From Methyloversatilis discipulorum (GTDB taxonomy: Bacteria > Pseudomonadota > Gammaproteobacteria > Burkholderiales > Rhodocyclaceae): a stretch of 64,000 bases of DNA. The DNA lies in NCBI RefSeq assembly GCF_018780585.1, contig NZ_JADMJL010000016.1:124001-188000 (forward strand), given 5' to 3'. The notes under the pieces were generated by a model. The model had not been told where the DNA came from and made no database searches. It saw only the letters and a list, made by a program, of their open reading frames with translations. Positions within the stretch are counted from its first letter, which is position 1. Each line of letters opens with the position of its first letter. Below, in pieces: positions 36,767 through 46,015 of this stretch. The position numbers and the translations under genes are program-made.

Positions 36767-37549
36767 ATGATTCGCTCGCTGTGGATTGCCCGCACCGGCA
36801 TGGATGCACATCAGACTCAGCTCGATGTCATCACCAACAACCTCGCGAACGTCAGTACCAACGGTTTCAAGCGTGCCCGCGCCGTGTTCGAGGATCTGCT
36901 GTACCAGACCATGCGTCAGCCGGGCGCGCTGAACACGCAGCAGAACACCATTCCGTCGGGCCTGCAGATCGGTACCGGCGTGCGTCCGGTGGCGACCGAA
37001 CGTATCCACACGCAAGGCAATATCCAGCAGACCGGCGGCACGCTCGACGTGGCTATCCAGGGCGAAGGCTTCTTCCAGATCCAGATGCCGGACGGCACAT
37101 TGTCCTACACCCGTGACGGTGCCTTCCAGAAGGATGCGCAGGGCGTCATGGTGACGTCCAGCGGCTTCCCAGTGCAGCCGCAGATCACCATTCCGGCTGA
37201 CGCGGTGTCGGTCACCATCGGCCGTGATGGCGTGGTGAGCGTGCTGCAGGCCGGCCAGAATGCGCCGACCCAGATCGGCCAGCTGCAACTGGCGACCTTC
37301 GTGAATACCGGAGGCCTGCAGAGCGTCGGCGAGAACCTGTTCGTCGAAACCGCCTCCAGCGGCGTGCCGACGCCGAACACCCCGGGCACCAATGGCGCCG
37401 GCCTGCTCAATCAGGGCTTCGTTGAAACGTCGAACGTGAACGTGGTCGAGGAACTGGTGAACATGATCCAGACCCAGCGCGCCTACGAAATCAACTCGCG
37501 CGCCATCCAGACGTCGGACCAGATGCTGGCCCGACTGACCCAGCTCTAA
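36767..37549 (+). CDS. flgG: Flagellar distal rod protein FlgG
   Basis: The distal rod subunit, 260 aa, the usual length. The N-terminus [36 protein letters not shown] and the C-terminal [28 protein letters not shown] are highly characteristic. The ATG follows CGGAGTAACC. It lies between flgF and the L-ring gene flgH. Confidence 0.97.
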   Translation: MIRSLWIARTGMDAHQTQLDVITNNLANVSTNGFKRARAVFEDLLYQTMRQPGALNTQQNTIPSGLQIGTGVRPVATERIHTQGNIQQTGGTLDVAIQGEGFFQIQMPDGTLSYTRDGAFQKDAQGVMVTSSGFPVQPQITIPADAVSVTIGRDGVVSVLQAGQNAPTQIGQLQLATFVNTGGLQSVGENLFVETASSGVPTPNTPGTNGAGLLNQGFVETSNVNVVEELVNMIQTQRAYEINSRAIQTSDQMLARLTQL

Positions 37550-37569
37550 GAGATCCGGCGGAGACCACC

Positions 37570-38268
37570 ATGAATGCCCAACGCCTTCACCTTGCCGCCC
37601 GCTGCGCAGGTTTTGCCGTGGTGCTGGTCGTTGCGGCAATGCTTGCCGGCTGCGTCACGACGACGCCGCCGACCGCGGTGCATCAGCCGATGACGGTACG
37701 TCCGGAGCCGCGTCCGCAGTATCAGACCAACGCCGGCGCGATCTTCCAGCCGGGCGCCGTGCGACCGCTGTTCGAGGATCGTCGCGCGCGCATGGTCGGC
37801 GACACGCTGGTGATCAACCTGAGCGAGCGCACGCAGGCGGCGAAGAAGTCGTCGAGCTCGGCGGACCGCTCGCAGGACATCGAGGTCAGCGTGCCGCGCA
37901 TCGCCGGCGTGCCGCTCAAGGGCGCACAGGGCATCGGCGTGCAGGCGAACAGCGAGAACGTGTTCGCCGGCAAGGGCGCGTCCTCGGCCGACAACAACTT
38001 CACTGGCACCATCACCGTCACCGTGATCGAGGTGCTTCCGAACGGCAACCTGCTGGTGTCCGGCGAAAAGAAGGTCGCGATCAATCAGGGCGACGAGTAC
38101 ATCCGCTTCTCCGGCGTCGTGAATCCGACCCAGGTGACCGCGGCGAACACGGTGCAGTCCACCCAGGTGGCCGATGCACGCATCGAGTACCGCGCCACCG
38201 GCTATATCGACGAGGCGCAGGTGATGGGCTGGCTGGGCCGCTTCTTCCTGAGCTTCCTGCCGCTGTGA
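37570..38268 (+). CDS. flgH: Flagellar L-ring lipoprotein FlgH
   Basis: FlgH forms the outer-membrane L ring around the rod. The 232-aa precursor has a lipoprotein signal with lipobox LAGC28. The mature part contains [22 protein letters not shown] and [24 protein letters not shown], family signatures. The ATG follows CGGCGGAGACC. P-ring gene flgI follows after 88 nt. Confidence 0.96.
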   Translation: MNAQRLHLAARCAGFAVVLVVAAMLAGCVTTTPPTAVHQPMTVRPEPRPQYQTNAGAIFQPGAVRPLFEDRRARMVGDTLVINLSERTQAAKKSSSSADRSQDIEVSVPRIAGVPLKGAQGIGVQANSENVFAGKGASSADNNFTGTITVTVIEVLPNGNLLVSGEKKVAINQGDEYIRFSGVVNPTQVTAANTVQSTQVADARIEYRATGYIDEAQVMGWLGRFFLSFLPL

Positions 38269-38356
38269 TGAGGAATCAGCCCTCTTTTCCGGCCATCGGG
38301 TTCCTGGTCGCCGGCGTATAAAAGGCACTGTACTGCCGCCCGGAAGGCGAACCGAA

Positions 38357-39454
38357 ATGAAGCGCTTCACCACATTCCTCCTGCTCGCACTGCTGGCCGC
38401 GATGCCGGTCAGCGCCGAGCGCATCAAGGATCTCGCGTCGCTGTCGGGCGTGCGCAACAACCAGCTTGTCGGCTACGGTCTGGTGGTCGGCCTCGACGGT
38501 TCGGGTGACCAGACGACGCAGACGCCATTTACCGTGCAGAGCGTGATCAACATGCTCGGCAACATGGGTGTGACCTTGCCGCCCGGGCAGAACCTGCAGT
38601 TGAAGAACGTCGCGGCGGTGATGGTGACCGCCAGCCTGCCGCCCTTCGCGCGGCCCGGTCAGGCGATGGACGTGACCGTGTCGTCGATGGGCAACGCCAA
38701 GAGCCTGCGCGGCGGCACCCTCGTGATGACGCCGCTCAAGGGCGCGGACGGCCAGATCTACGGCATGGCCCAGGGCAATGTGGTGGTCGGCGGCGCTGGC
38801 GCCTCGGCCGGCGGCTCGTCCGTCACCATCAATCATCTGTCGGTGGGCCGTATTGCCGGTGGCGCCACGGTCGAGCGCGCGGTGCCGACGGCGGTGGGCG
38901 AGGGCGATTTCATCAATCTCGAAACCCACACCACCGATTTCGGCACCACGCAGCGCATGGTCGATGCGATCAACGCCAGTGCCGGCCCCGGCACCGCGGT
39001 GGCGGTCGACGCCCGGCGTATCCAGGTGCGCGCACCGCTGGACCCGAACCAGCGCGTCGCCTTCATGAGCCGCATCGAGAATCTCGACGTCACGCCGGCG
39101 CAGCAGGCTGCCAAGGTGATTGTCAATTCGCGCACCGGTTCGGTGGTGATGAATCAGGCCGTGACGCTCGACAGCTGTGCGGTCGCACACGGCAACCTGT
39201 CGGTCACCGTCAGTTCCGAGCCGGTGATCAGCCAGCCCGCACCGCTGTCCGGCGGGCAGACCGTGGTGGCGGAGCGCAACCAGATCGACATCCAGCAGGA
39301 AGGCAGCGCGCTGATCAATGTGAAGAAGGGCGCCAACCTGTCTGAAGTCGTCCGTGCGCTCAACGCGCTGGGGGCCAATCCGCAGGATCTCATCATCATC
39401 CTGCAGGCGATGAAGGCGGCCGGTGCGCTGCGCGCCGAACTGGAAGTGATCTGA
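38357..39454 (+). CDS. flgI: Flagellar P-ring protein FlgI
   Basis: FlgI assembles in the periplasm as the P ring. The 365-aa precursor has a Sec signal peptide cleaved after VSA at about residue 20. The mature protein opens [32 protein letters not shown], the most conserved part of the family. The chaperone for this ring is FlgA, encoded at 32244-32924. Its stop shares bases with the flgJ start (TGATG). Confidence 0.97.
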   Translation: MKRFTTFLLLALLAAMPVSAERIKDLASLSGVRNNQLVGYGLVVGLDGSGDQTTQTPFTVQSVINMLGNMGVTLPPGQNLQLKNVAAVMVTASLPPFARPGQAMDVTVSSMGNAKSLRGGTLVMTPLKGADGQIYGMAQGNVVVGGAGASAGGSSVTINHLSVGRIAGGATVERAVPTAVGEGDFINLETHTTDFGTTQRMVDAINASAGPGTAVAVDARRIQVRAPLDPNQRVAFMSRIENLDVTPAQQAAKVIVNSRTGSVVMNQAVTLDSCAVAHGNLSVTVSSEPVISQPAPLSGGQTVVAERNQIDIQQEGSALINVKKGANLSEVVRALNALGANPQDLIIILQAMKAAGALRAELEVI

Positions 39455-40422
39455 TGGAGAACGCCGCGCTCAACACGCTGGCCGCCGACGTGCGCGGTCT
39501 GGACGTGCTGCGCCGCGCGGCGCGCGACAACTCGCCGGAGGCGCTGAAGGCCGCAGCCAAGCAGTTCGAGGCGATGTTCCTGCAGGTGGTGATCAAGTCG
39601 ATGCGCGAGGCCTCGCACGGCGACGAACTGTTCGGCGGGCAGGAAAGCAAGATGTACCAGGACATGCTGGACCAGCAGTGGGCCCAGGTCATGACTGAAG
39701 GCGGCGGTACCGGGCTGGCGCGCGTGCTCGAACGGCAGCTGTCGGCGAACGCGAACAGTGCCGATACCTCGGTGAGGCCGGAACTGAAGCCGTTGTCCGA
39801 AGCCGGACTGTTCCAGGGCTTGCCGCGGATGCCGGCGGCGGCAAGCTCTGCCGCCCTGCGGCAGAGTCTGCAGCCGGGCGAAGCGGCCGCTGCTGCCGAT
39901 CTCGAAGCGGCATTGGCCGAACTTGCGCCGGTCAGGAACCGCGATGTGCCGGAGCACGCGCGTGCCTTCGTCGAGCGGGTATGGCCGGCCGCGCTGTCGG
40001 CCAGTCGCGCGACGGGCATTCCGGCGCAGTTCCTGGTTGCCCAGGCCGCGCTCGAAACCGGCTGGGGCCGGGCCGAACTGACGTCGGCCGACGGTACGCC
40101 CAGCCACAACCTTTTCAATATCAAGGCCGGCAGCAGCTGGCAGGGGCAGACCGTCACCGTTTCGGCCAGCGAGTTCATCGACGGCCGCTGGACCAAACAG
40201 ACGGATGCCTTCCGCAGTTACGGCTCCTACGAAGAAAGCTTCGCCGACTACGCCCGTCTGTTGCAGAACCAACCGCGCTACGCCCGCGTGCTCGGTGCGC
40301 AGGACGCTGGCAGTTTCGCCCGCGGGCTGCAGCAGGCGGGTTACGCCACCGACCCGGCTTACGCCGACAAGCTCGAGCGCATCATCAAGGGGCCGCTGCT
40401 GCGCGCTGCCTTGTCGGGCTGA
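39454..40422 (+). CDS. flgJ: Rod-cap and peptidoglycan hydrolase FlgJ
   Basis: FlgJ scaffolds the rod and cuts peptidoglycan so that it can pass. The 322-aa protein has an N-terminal rod-binding domain (AAKQFEAMFLQVVIKSMREA, about 30-100) and a C-terminal glucosaminidase domain (about 165-320). That domain carries the catalytic glutamate in QAALETGWGRAEL and the segment NLFNIKAG. This dual-domain form is typical of beta- and gammaproteobacteria. The linker between the two domains is Ala-rich. Confidence 0.95.
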   Translation: MENAALNTLAADVRGLDVLRRAARDNSPEALKAAAKQFEAMFLQVVIKSMREASHGDELFGGQESKMYQDMLDQQWAQVMTEGGGTGLARVLERQLSANANSADTSVRPELKPLSEAGLFQGLPRMPAAASSAALRQSLQPGEAAAAADLEAALAELAPVRNRDVPEHARAFVERVWPAALSASRATGIPAQFLVAQAALETGWGRAELTSADGTPSHNLFNIKAGSSWQGQTVTVSASEFIDGRWTKQTDAFRSYGSYEESFADYARLLQNQPRYARVLGAQDAGSFARGLQQAGYATDPAYADKLERIIKGPLLRAALSG

Positions 40423-40456
40423 TCCTGCGGGCGGGGCGGTAGCGCCGGCGCGCAGG

Positions 40457-40951
40457 TCACGGCAGCAGTTCCAGACAGCGCGCGCGGATCAGGCTGGCCT
40501 GCCGGGCCGCACCCGCATCCAGAAGCGCCTTCTCGCAGGCCAGCAACGCACGGCGGACGCCCGCCTCGTCGGTCGCGTCGCGCAGCAGCGGTTTCAGCGC
40601 GTCGGTCTGTCCGCGCAAGGCGCGCTCCACACTTTCGATCAGATAGAGGCGGGCCAGCGCCAGCGACTTCCGCCCGGCGGAGGCGACCGGCGCCGGTCGC
40701 TCGATGTCGAGCAGTCCGAGTTCGATCAGCCGGGTCAACGCGGCCGCCGCCTCGATGTCGCCGCTGGCCTCCCGGCCGAGAGCGGCAAGCAGGCCGGCAA
40801 AATCCTGCCGCCCGTCGGCGACTATCAGCACCGCGCGTTCGAGCGGTGTCAGCCGGTGTGCCCGCCGGACCACCTCGGCGCGTCCGGCCGATGTCTTGAA
40901 AGCCACGTCCGTGGCCGATATGCGATGAGCGGGAGTGACCATCCCCGACAT
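40457..40951 (-). CDS. Hypothetical protein with winged-helix-like segment
   Basis: An orphan gene on the minus strand between flgJ and flgK. From 40951 the product is 164 aa; an ATG at 40942 is also possible, and the frame is open to 41041. HRLTPLERAVLIVADGRQDFAGLLAAL followed by ALTRLIELGLLDI resembles the short winged-helix module found in several regulator-like families. The C-terminal half is helical, with no membrane segment. Nothing shows a link to flagella beyond position, and the start is uncertain. Confidence 0.6.
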   Translation of the reverse strand: MSGMVTPAHRISATDVAFKTSAGRAEVVRRAHRLTPLERAVLIVADGRQDFAGLLAALGREASGDIEAAAALTRLIELGLLDIERPAPVASAGRKSLALARLYLIESVERALRGQTDALKPLLRDATDEAGVRRALLACEKALLDAGAARQASLIRARCLELLP

Positions 40952-40985
40952 TGTTCCAGTCCAGTGTGACGCCCATAAAACGGAG

Positions 40986-41002
40986 CTGGCAAAGCTTTTG
41001 CT
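40986..41002 (+). promoter_or_regulatory. Sigma-54-like promoter of flgK-flgL
   Basis: CTGGCAAAGCTTTTGCT has GG and GC 12 bases apart and a perfect TTGCT -12 element. The start of transcription would fall near 41013, about 28 nt before the flgK ATG, an ordinary leader length. Confidence 0.6.
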
Positions 41003-41039
41003 TTGACGTGTCCCAAGCACTCTGACGAGACGGCACATC

Positions 41040-42983
41040 ATGGGAACGCAGCTCTACAGCATCGGCATCTCCGGACTGAATGCGGCGCAGGCCGCACTGG
41101 TCACGACCGGTCACAACATTTCGAATGCGGCGACCACCGGTTACACCCGGCAGGAAGTCATCTTCGGCACCAACGATCCACAGCAGACCGGCGCCGGCTT
41201 CTTCGGCCAGGGCGCCCGGATCGAAACCGTGCGCCGCATCTACAGCCAGTTCCTGACGGCCCAGGTGATGGAGGCGCGTACGCAGAGCGCCGAGTACAAC
41301 GCCTACGCCGACCAGATCGGTGCCCTCGACAACCTGCTTGCCGACGCCGACGCGGGCATGTCGCCGGCGATGTCAGGCTTCTTCGATGCGCTGCAGAGCG
41401 TGACGGCCTCGCCCACCTCGCTCGCCGCCCGGCAGTCGGTGATTTCGGCGGCACAGGCCATGACCGCACGCTTCAACGCGCTCGATCTGCGGCTGGACGA
41501 GGTCCGTACCGGTCTCAATGGCGAAATCTCGGGCACCGTCGAGGAAATCAATCAGCTCGCGACGCAGATCGCCCGCTACAACAACCAGATTGCCGTGGCG
41601 GAGGCGAGCACTGGTCCGACCCGTCTGGCCAACGACATGCTCGACATGCGCGAGCGGCTGATCAGCCAGCTGAACGACCTGGTTCGGGTGACCCAGCTGC
41701 AGCAGAGCGATGGCTCGATCAATCTTTTCATCGGCAACGGTCAGCCCGTCGTCGTCGGTGGCAGCGCCTTCCTGCTGACCGCCGGACCGTCGGTCGAGGA
41801 CGCCAGCCGCACCGAAGTCACCTACACGGCGCCCGGCGGCACCGTGCTGCGCATGCAGGAGTCCTCGCTCAGCGGCGGCAAGCTCGGTGGCCTGCTGGCC
41901 TTCCGCCGCGAAACGCTGGACGAGGCGCAGAACGCACTCGGCCGCGTCGCCATCGGCATGGCGGAGCAGTTCAACGCGCAACACCTGCTCGGCCAGGACC
42001 TGAACGGGGCGCTGGGAACAGCCTTCTTCAATACGCTGTCGGGCAGCGCGCTGCCGGCGAGCACCAACGACACAGTCGCGGCGGCTCAGGTCAACGTGAC
42101 GATCAACGACTCGTCTGAACTGACCACCAGCGACTATCGCCTGCGCTACGACGGCGCCAACTACACGCTCACCCGCCTGTCCGACAACGTGAGCTGGACT
42201 GCGGCGACGCTGGGCGGTCTGCCGCCTGCCGGCAGCCCGCAGGGCTTCACGCTGGATTCGGGCGCCACTACCCTGGCCGCCGGCGACAGCTTCCTGATCC
42301 AGCCGACGCGCAATGGCGCATCCGACATCCGGACCGTGCTGTCCGACCCGCGCATGCTGGCAGTGGCGATGCCGATCAGCACCGCGGCCAGCCTGACCAA
42401 CGCCGGCACGGGCGCAATCAGTGCGGGTACCGTTACCTCGACCACCGGCCTGCCGCTGGGCGGCCCGATCACGCTGACCTTCGACGCCGCGACCAATGTG
42501 TTCAACGTGACCGGCGGGCCGGGCGGCACCATCGCCTACAACCCGGCCACCGATTCCGCCGGCGCAAGCTTCACCTTCGCCGGCCAGGGCGGCTTCACCT
42601 TCCAGCTGTCGGGGATTCCGCGCGACGGTGACACCTTCACCATACAGGCCAATGCCAGCGGTCAGGGCGACAACCGCAACCTGCTGGCGCTGGCCGCGCT
42701 GCAGGACGCGGACACGCTGGCCGGCGGAACCACCGGCTTCCAGGGTGCCTACGCGCAGATGGTTGCCGAGATCGGTTCGCAGGCACGCGAAATCCAGGTG
42801 AACCAGAAGGCACAGGACGTGCTGCTGTCGCGTGTCACCGAGTCGCAGCAGTCGCTGTCGGGCGTCAATCTCGATGAAGAAGCGGCCAATCTGCTCCGTT
42901 ATCAACAGGCATACCAGGCGTCCGGCAAGATGATTGAGATCGCCAGTCGGCTGTTCGACACCGTGCTGCAACTGGGCGGCTGA
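41040..42983 (+). CDS. flgK: Hook-filament junction protein FlgK (HAP1)
   Basis: FlgK joins hook to filament. The 647-aa protein has the axial N-terminus GTQLYSIGISGLNAAQAALVTTGHNISNAATTGYTRQ. The C-terminal helix has VNLDEEAANLLRYQQAYQASGKMIEIASRLFDTVL. The central region is long, which gives more than the roughly 550 aa of the enteric protein. The chaperone FlgN is encoded at 31024. flgL follows after 11 nt. Confidence 0.95.
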   Translation: MGTQLYSIGISGLNAAQAALVTTGHNISNAATTGYTRQEVIFGTNDPQQTGAGFFGQGARIETVRRIYSQFLTAQVMEARTQSAEYNAYADQIGALDNLLADADAGMSPAMSGFFDALQSVTASPTSLAARQSVISAAQAMTARFNALDLRLDEVRTGLNGEISGTVEEINQLATQIARYNNQIAVAEASTGPTRLANDMLDMRERLISQLNDLVRVTQLQQSDGSINLFIGNGQPVVVGGSAFLLTAGPSVEDASRTEVTYTAPGGTVLRMQESSLSGGKLGGLLAFRRETLDEAQNALGRVAIGMAEQFNAQHLLGQDLNGALGTAFFNTLSGSALPASTNDTVAAAQVNVTINDSSELTTSDYRLRYDGANYTLTRLSDNVSWTAATLGGLPPAGSPQGFTLDSGATTLAAGDSFLIQPTRNGASDIRTVLSDPRMLAVAMPISTAASLTNAGTGAISAGTVTSTTGLPLGGPITLTFDAATNVFNVTGGPGGTIAYNPATDSAGASFTFAGQGGFTFQLSGIPRDGDTFTIQANASGQGDNRNLLALAALQDADTLAGGTTGFQGAYAQMVAEIGSQAREIQVNQKAQDVLLSRVTESQQSLSGVNLDEEAANLLRYQQAYQASGKMIEIASRLFDTVLQLGG

Positions 42984-42994
42984 GGAGAGTTGTA

Positions 42995-44287
42995 ATGCGC
43001 GTTTCCACCAACACCATCTACGAAACCGGTACCTCCGGCCTCGTGCGTCAGAGCGGCGACCTGTTCAGGTTGCAGCAGCAGTTGTCCACCGGCCGCCGCG
43101 TGCTGGCGCCATCCGACGATCCGGTGGCGTCCGCGCGGGCGCTCGAAGTCGAGCAATCGAAGTCGATGAACGACCAGTTCGCGGTGAACCGTCGCGACGC
43201 CAGCAGCGCGCTCGGTTTCGCCGAATCGCAGATCGCCACCGCTGGCGACATCCTGGCAACCATCCGCGAGCGACTCATCCAGTCGCGCAGCGCGACGCTG
43301 GCCGATTCCGACCGCAAGGCGATTGCCACCGACATCCGCGCGATGTTCTCCGAAATGATGGGTATCGCGAATTCGCGCGATGCGTTCGGCGACTATCTGT
43401 TCAGCGGCTACAAGAGTACGACCCAGCCCTTCTCCGGCAGTGTCGAGGCCGGTGTGAGCTACGCTGGCGACGACGGTCAGCGCGAAGCACAGGTGGGCAG
43501 CAATCGCCGCCTGGCGATCAGCGATTCCGGCGCCAACGTGTTCATGCGCGTGCCCTCGGGCAACGGCAACTTCTCGCTGACGCCGGACCCGGCGAACCGT
43601 GGCACCGCCGTGCTCGATGCCGGCAGTGTCACCGACATGAGCGCGTGGAACGATCCGGCCAACTCGGGCGACTTCGAGGTCGTATTCGCGGTGTCCGGCG
43701 GCGTGACCACTTACGACATCATCGACAACGCGAGCGGCAATTCGCTGCTGACCGGTGCCGCGCCCGGCGGCGCGCCGCTGCCGCGTACCTTCCTGCCGGG
43801 CGACGTGATCAACCTGCGCTCGAACGGCGGCTCCGAGCCGCCCTTCAACTTCGGTGCCCGTTTCTCGATGACCGGCGCCCCCGCCGACGGCGATCGCGTA
43901 TCGATGCAGATCAGCACGTCGCAGAGCGTGTTCGAAACCATCGGCGACGTGATTCTTGCGCTCGAACAGCCGGCCTCCGGTGACGCGAACGCGCTGGCCA
44001 AGGTGAGCAATGCGATCGGTTCGGCGATTTCCAACATCGATCGGTCGACCGACAACCTGCTGACCACGCGAGCGCGCATCGGCGCTCGCAGCTCCGAGCT
44101 GGCGGCGCTCGATTCGCTGGGCGAAGAGGTGAATCTGCAGTTCGAGTCCTCGCTGTCCACGCTGCGCGACCTTAACTACACTGAGGCGCTGAGCAAGCTG
44201 ACGCAGCAGCAGGCTTATCTGCAGGCGGCCCAGCAGTCCTTCCTGAAGGTGTCCGGCCTGTCGCTGTTCAACTTCATCGGAGCCTGA
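42995..44287 (+). CDS. flgL: Hook-filament junction protein FlgL (HAP3)
   Basis: The flagellin-like junction protein, 430 aa. It opens MRVSTNTIYETGTSGLVRQSGDLFRLQQQLSTGRRVLAPSDDPVASARALEV, a classic flagellin-superfamily D0-D1 start. It ends with a helix containing DLNYTEALSKLTQQQAYLQAAQQSFLKV. It is longer than the 317-aa E. coli protein because of a central insertion. The lipoprotein gene behind it begins two bases after the stop. Confidence 0.94.
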   Translation: MRVSTNTIYETGTSGLVRQSGDLFRLQQQLSTGRRVLAPSDDPVASARALEVEQSKSMNDQFAVNRRDASSALGFAESQIATAGDILATIRERLIQSRSATLADSDRKAIATDIRAMFSEMMGIANSRDAFGDYLFSGYKSTTQPFSGSVEAGVSYAGDDGQREAQVGSNRRLAISDSGANVFMRVPSGNGNFSLTPDPANRGTAVLDAGSVTDMSAWNDPANSGDFEVVFAVSGGVTTYDIIDNASGNSLLTGAAPGGAPLPRTFLPGDVINLRSNGGSEPPFNFGARFSMTGAPADGDRVSMQISTSQSVFETIGDVILALEQPASGDANALAKVSNAIGSAISNIDRSTDNLLTTRARIGARSSELAALDSLGEEVNLQFESSLSTLRDLNYTEALSKLTQQQAYLQAAQQSFLKVSGLSLFNFIGA

Positions 44288-44289
44288 TC

Positions 44290-44745
44290 ATGACGGCACG
44301 CCTGTCCGCAGTCTTGCTTGCCGCCACGCTGGCGGCGGCCTGTTCGTCGCTCGATCGCTCGTTGCCAAGTGCGACCAGTTCCGTCATTCCGGATACCAAG
44401 CTGCGCTTGACGCCGGGCTACACGACGACGCCGGAAAAGCTCATCTATTTTGCTGGCGCTGCCTATCTCGCCTACGTCGTGCTCGATCCGATGGCGCCGA
44501 ACTGGACCATTGAGGAAGCACAGCTGTCCGAGGACACCTACTACCTCGGCATGAAGAAGATGCGCACGCGGCCGGGCGGCGAGGGTGAGGCGCGCATGGT
44601 GTTCCGCCGTCGAGCGGAACAGCTGGCGCGCGCCGGCGGTTACGCCGGCTACGACATCGTCAGCTACAGCGAGGGCATACAGTCCGAACTGATCGCGCAG
44701 CGCGTCGGCGAAGGGGTGATACAGCTGCGCCACGGCACGCGCTGA
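44290..44745 (+). CDS. Hypothetical lipoprotein
   Basis: The 151-aa product has a signal peptide with lipobox AAAC18. A region after the signal (LIYFAGAAYLAYVVLD, about 58-73) is mildly hydrophobic. The C-terminal half is charged, with YAGYDIVSYSEGIQSEL. It begins two bases after the flgL stop and is probably cotranscribed with flgKL. I do not recognise the family. A role at the outer membrane is inferred only from lipidation. Confidence 0.75.
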   Translation: MTARLSAVLLAATLAAACSSLDRSLPSATSSVIPDTKLRLTPGYTTTPEKLIYFAGAAYLAYVVLDPMAPNWTIEEAQLSEDTYYLGMKKMRTRPGGEGEARMVFRRRAEQLARAGGYAGYDIVSYSEGIQSELIAQRVGEGVIQLRHGTR

Positions 44746-44787
44746 ATCGCCGCCGGCCGCGCTGCCGGCTGCGGTACACTTCGCGCG

Positions 44788-45945
44788 ATGCCGCTCCCCT
44801 ACTGGCGACTGTCCGCCTACTACCTCTTCTATTTCGCGTTCGTCGGCGCGTTCTCCCCGTACTTCGGGCTCTACCTGTCCTCGATCGGCTTTTCCGCCGC
44901 CGACATTGCCGTTGTCATGTCGCTGATGCAGGTGATGCGCATCGTCGCGCCCGGCATGTGGGGCTGGCTGGCGGACCGCATCGGCGCGCGCACGCCCATC
45001 ATCCGCGGTGCAGGCGCGGCCAGCCTGGCAGGTTTCCTCATCTTCTTCAGCACCGAGCAGTTCATCGGTGTGTTCATCGCGATGGCGCTCATGTCCTTCT
45101 TCTGGAGCGCGTCGCTGCCGCTGGTCGAGGCGCTGACGCTGGAGCACCTCAAATCGAAGGTGGCCCGCTACGGCGCCATCCGGGTATGGGGCTCGATCGG
45201 TTTCGTCATCACCGTGCTTGCGCTGGGCGAGATGCTGGACCGCACCGGCCTGCGTGCCGTGCTGTGGGCCTGCAGCCTGATACTGGGCGGCATCTGCCTG
45301 TTCGCCTTCAGCCTGCCTGAGGCGCCGGAACACGCCGACCGTCCGCGCGCCACCGAGGGCCTGCGCGACATCCTGCGTCGCCGCCCGGTGGCGGGCCTGT
45401 TCGGCGCCGCCTTCTTCATGAGCTGCGCGCACGGTGCGCTGTACGTCTTCTACTCGATCCACCTGGATGAGCATGGCTACAGCAAGAGCCTGATCGGCGC
45501 TCTGTGGACCCTGGGCGTACTGGCCGAGATCGCCGTTTTCCTGTGGATGCCCTCGCTGATGCGCCGCTTCACGTTGCGCGCCATGCTCCTGGCGGCGCTG
45601 GCTGCGGCGGTCCTGCGCTTTGCGATGATAGGTTGGCTGGTCGATTCTCTTCCCTGGCTGCTGGCGGCCCAACTGCTCCACGGTCTGACCTTCGGCGCCT
45701 TTCACGCCAGTTCGGTGGCTGCGCTGAACCAGTGGTTCGACGCCCGCCAGCAGGGCCGGGCGCAGGCGCTCTACGGCAGCGTGTCCTTCGGCGCTGGCGG
45801 CATGGTTGGCGGGCTGATCAGCGGCTGGATGTGGGCGCCGCTCGGCGGCGGCTGGGCCTTTGTGCTCAGTTCGGTGTTCGCGCTGGCCGGATGTCTGCTG
45901 CTGGCGCGCATGTGGCCACCGGGTGAAGTGGTCAGGAGCGGCTGA
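44788..45945 (+). CDS. MFS transporter, phenylpropionate-permease-like
   Basis: The 385-aa protein has about twelve hydrophobic segments. The N-terminus YWRLSAYYLFYFAFVGAFSPYFGLYL and the loop GWLADRIGARTPIIRG are typical of the 3-phenylpropionate (HcaT)/MFS_1-like family. The substrate cannot be inferred; no catabolic genes are adjacent. A weak -10-like TACACT lies just upstream. A separate promoter, that of leuC, follows the gene. Confidence 0.87.
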   Translation: MPLPYWRLSAYYLFYFAFVGAFSPYFGLYLSSIGFSAADIAVVMSLMQVMRIVAPGMWGWLADRIGARTPIIRGAGAASLAGFLIFFSTEQFIGVFIAMALMSFFWSASLPLVEALTLEHLKSKVARYGAIRVWGSIGFVITVLALGEMLDRTGLRAVLWACSLILGGICLFAFSLPEAPEHADRPRATEGLRDILRRRPVAGLFGAAFFMSCAHGALYVFYSIHLDEHGYSKSLIGALWTLGVLAEIAVFLWMPSLMRRFTLRAMLLAALAAAVLRFAMIGWLVDSLPWLLAAQLLHGLTFGAFHASSVAALNQWFDARQQGRAQALYGSVSFGAGGMVGGLISGWMWAPLGGGWAFVLSSVFALAGCLLLARMWPPGEVVRSG

Positions 45946-45976
45946 TCGCTGCCGGCTGGATGCTGCGCCGCAAGGT

Positions 45977-45982
45977 TATAAT
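45977..45982 (+). promoter_or_regulatory. Sigma-70 -10 box of leuC
   Basis: A perfect TATAAT lies 34 nt before the leuC ATG. The -35 region (near 45954) is poor, so the promoter may need an activator, possibly a LysR-type regulator. Confidence 0.5.
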
Positions 45983-46015
45983 CCCCGGTTTCGCTGATCA
46001 GCCGGAATCGTTGCA

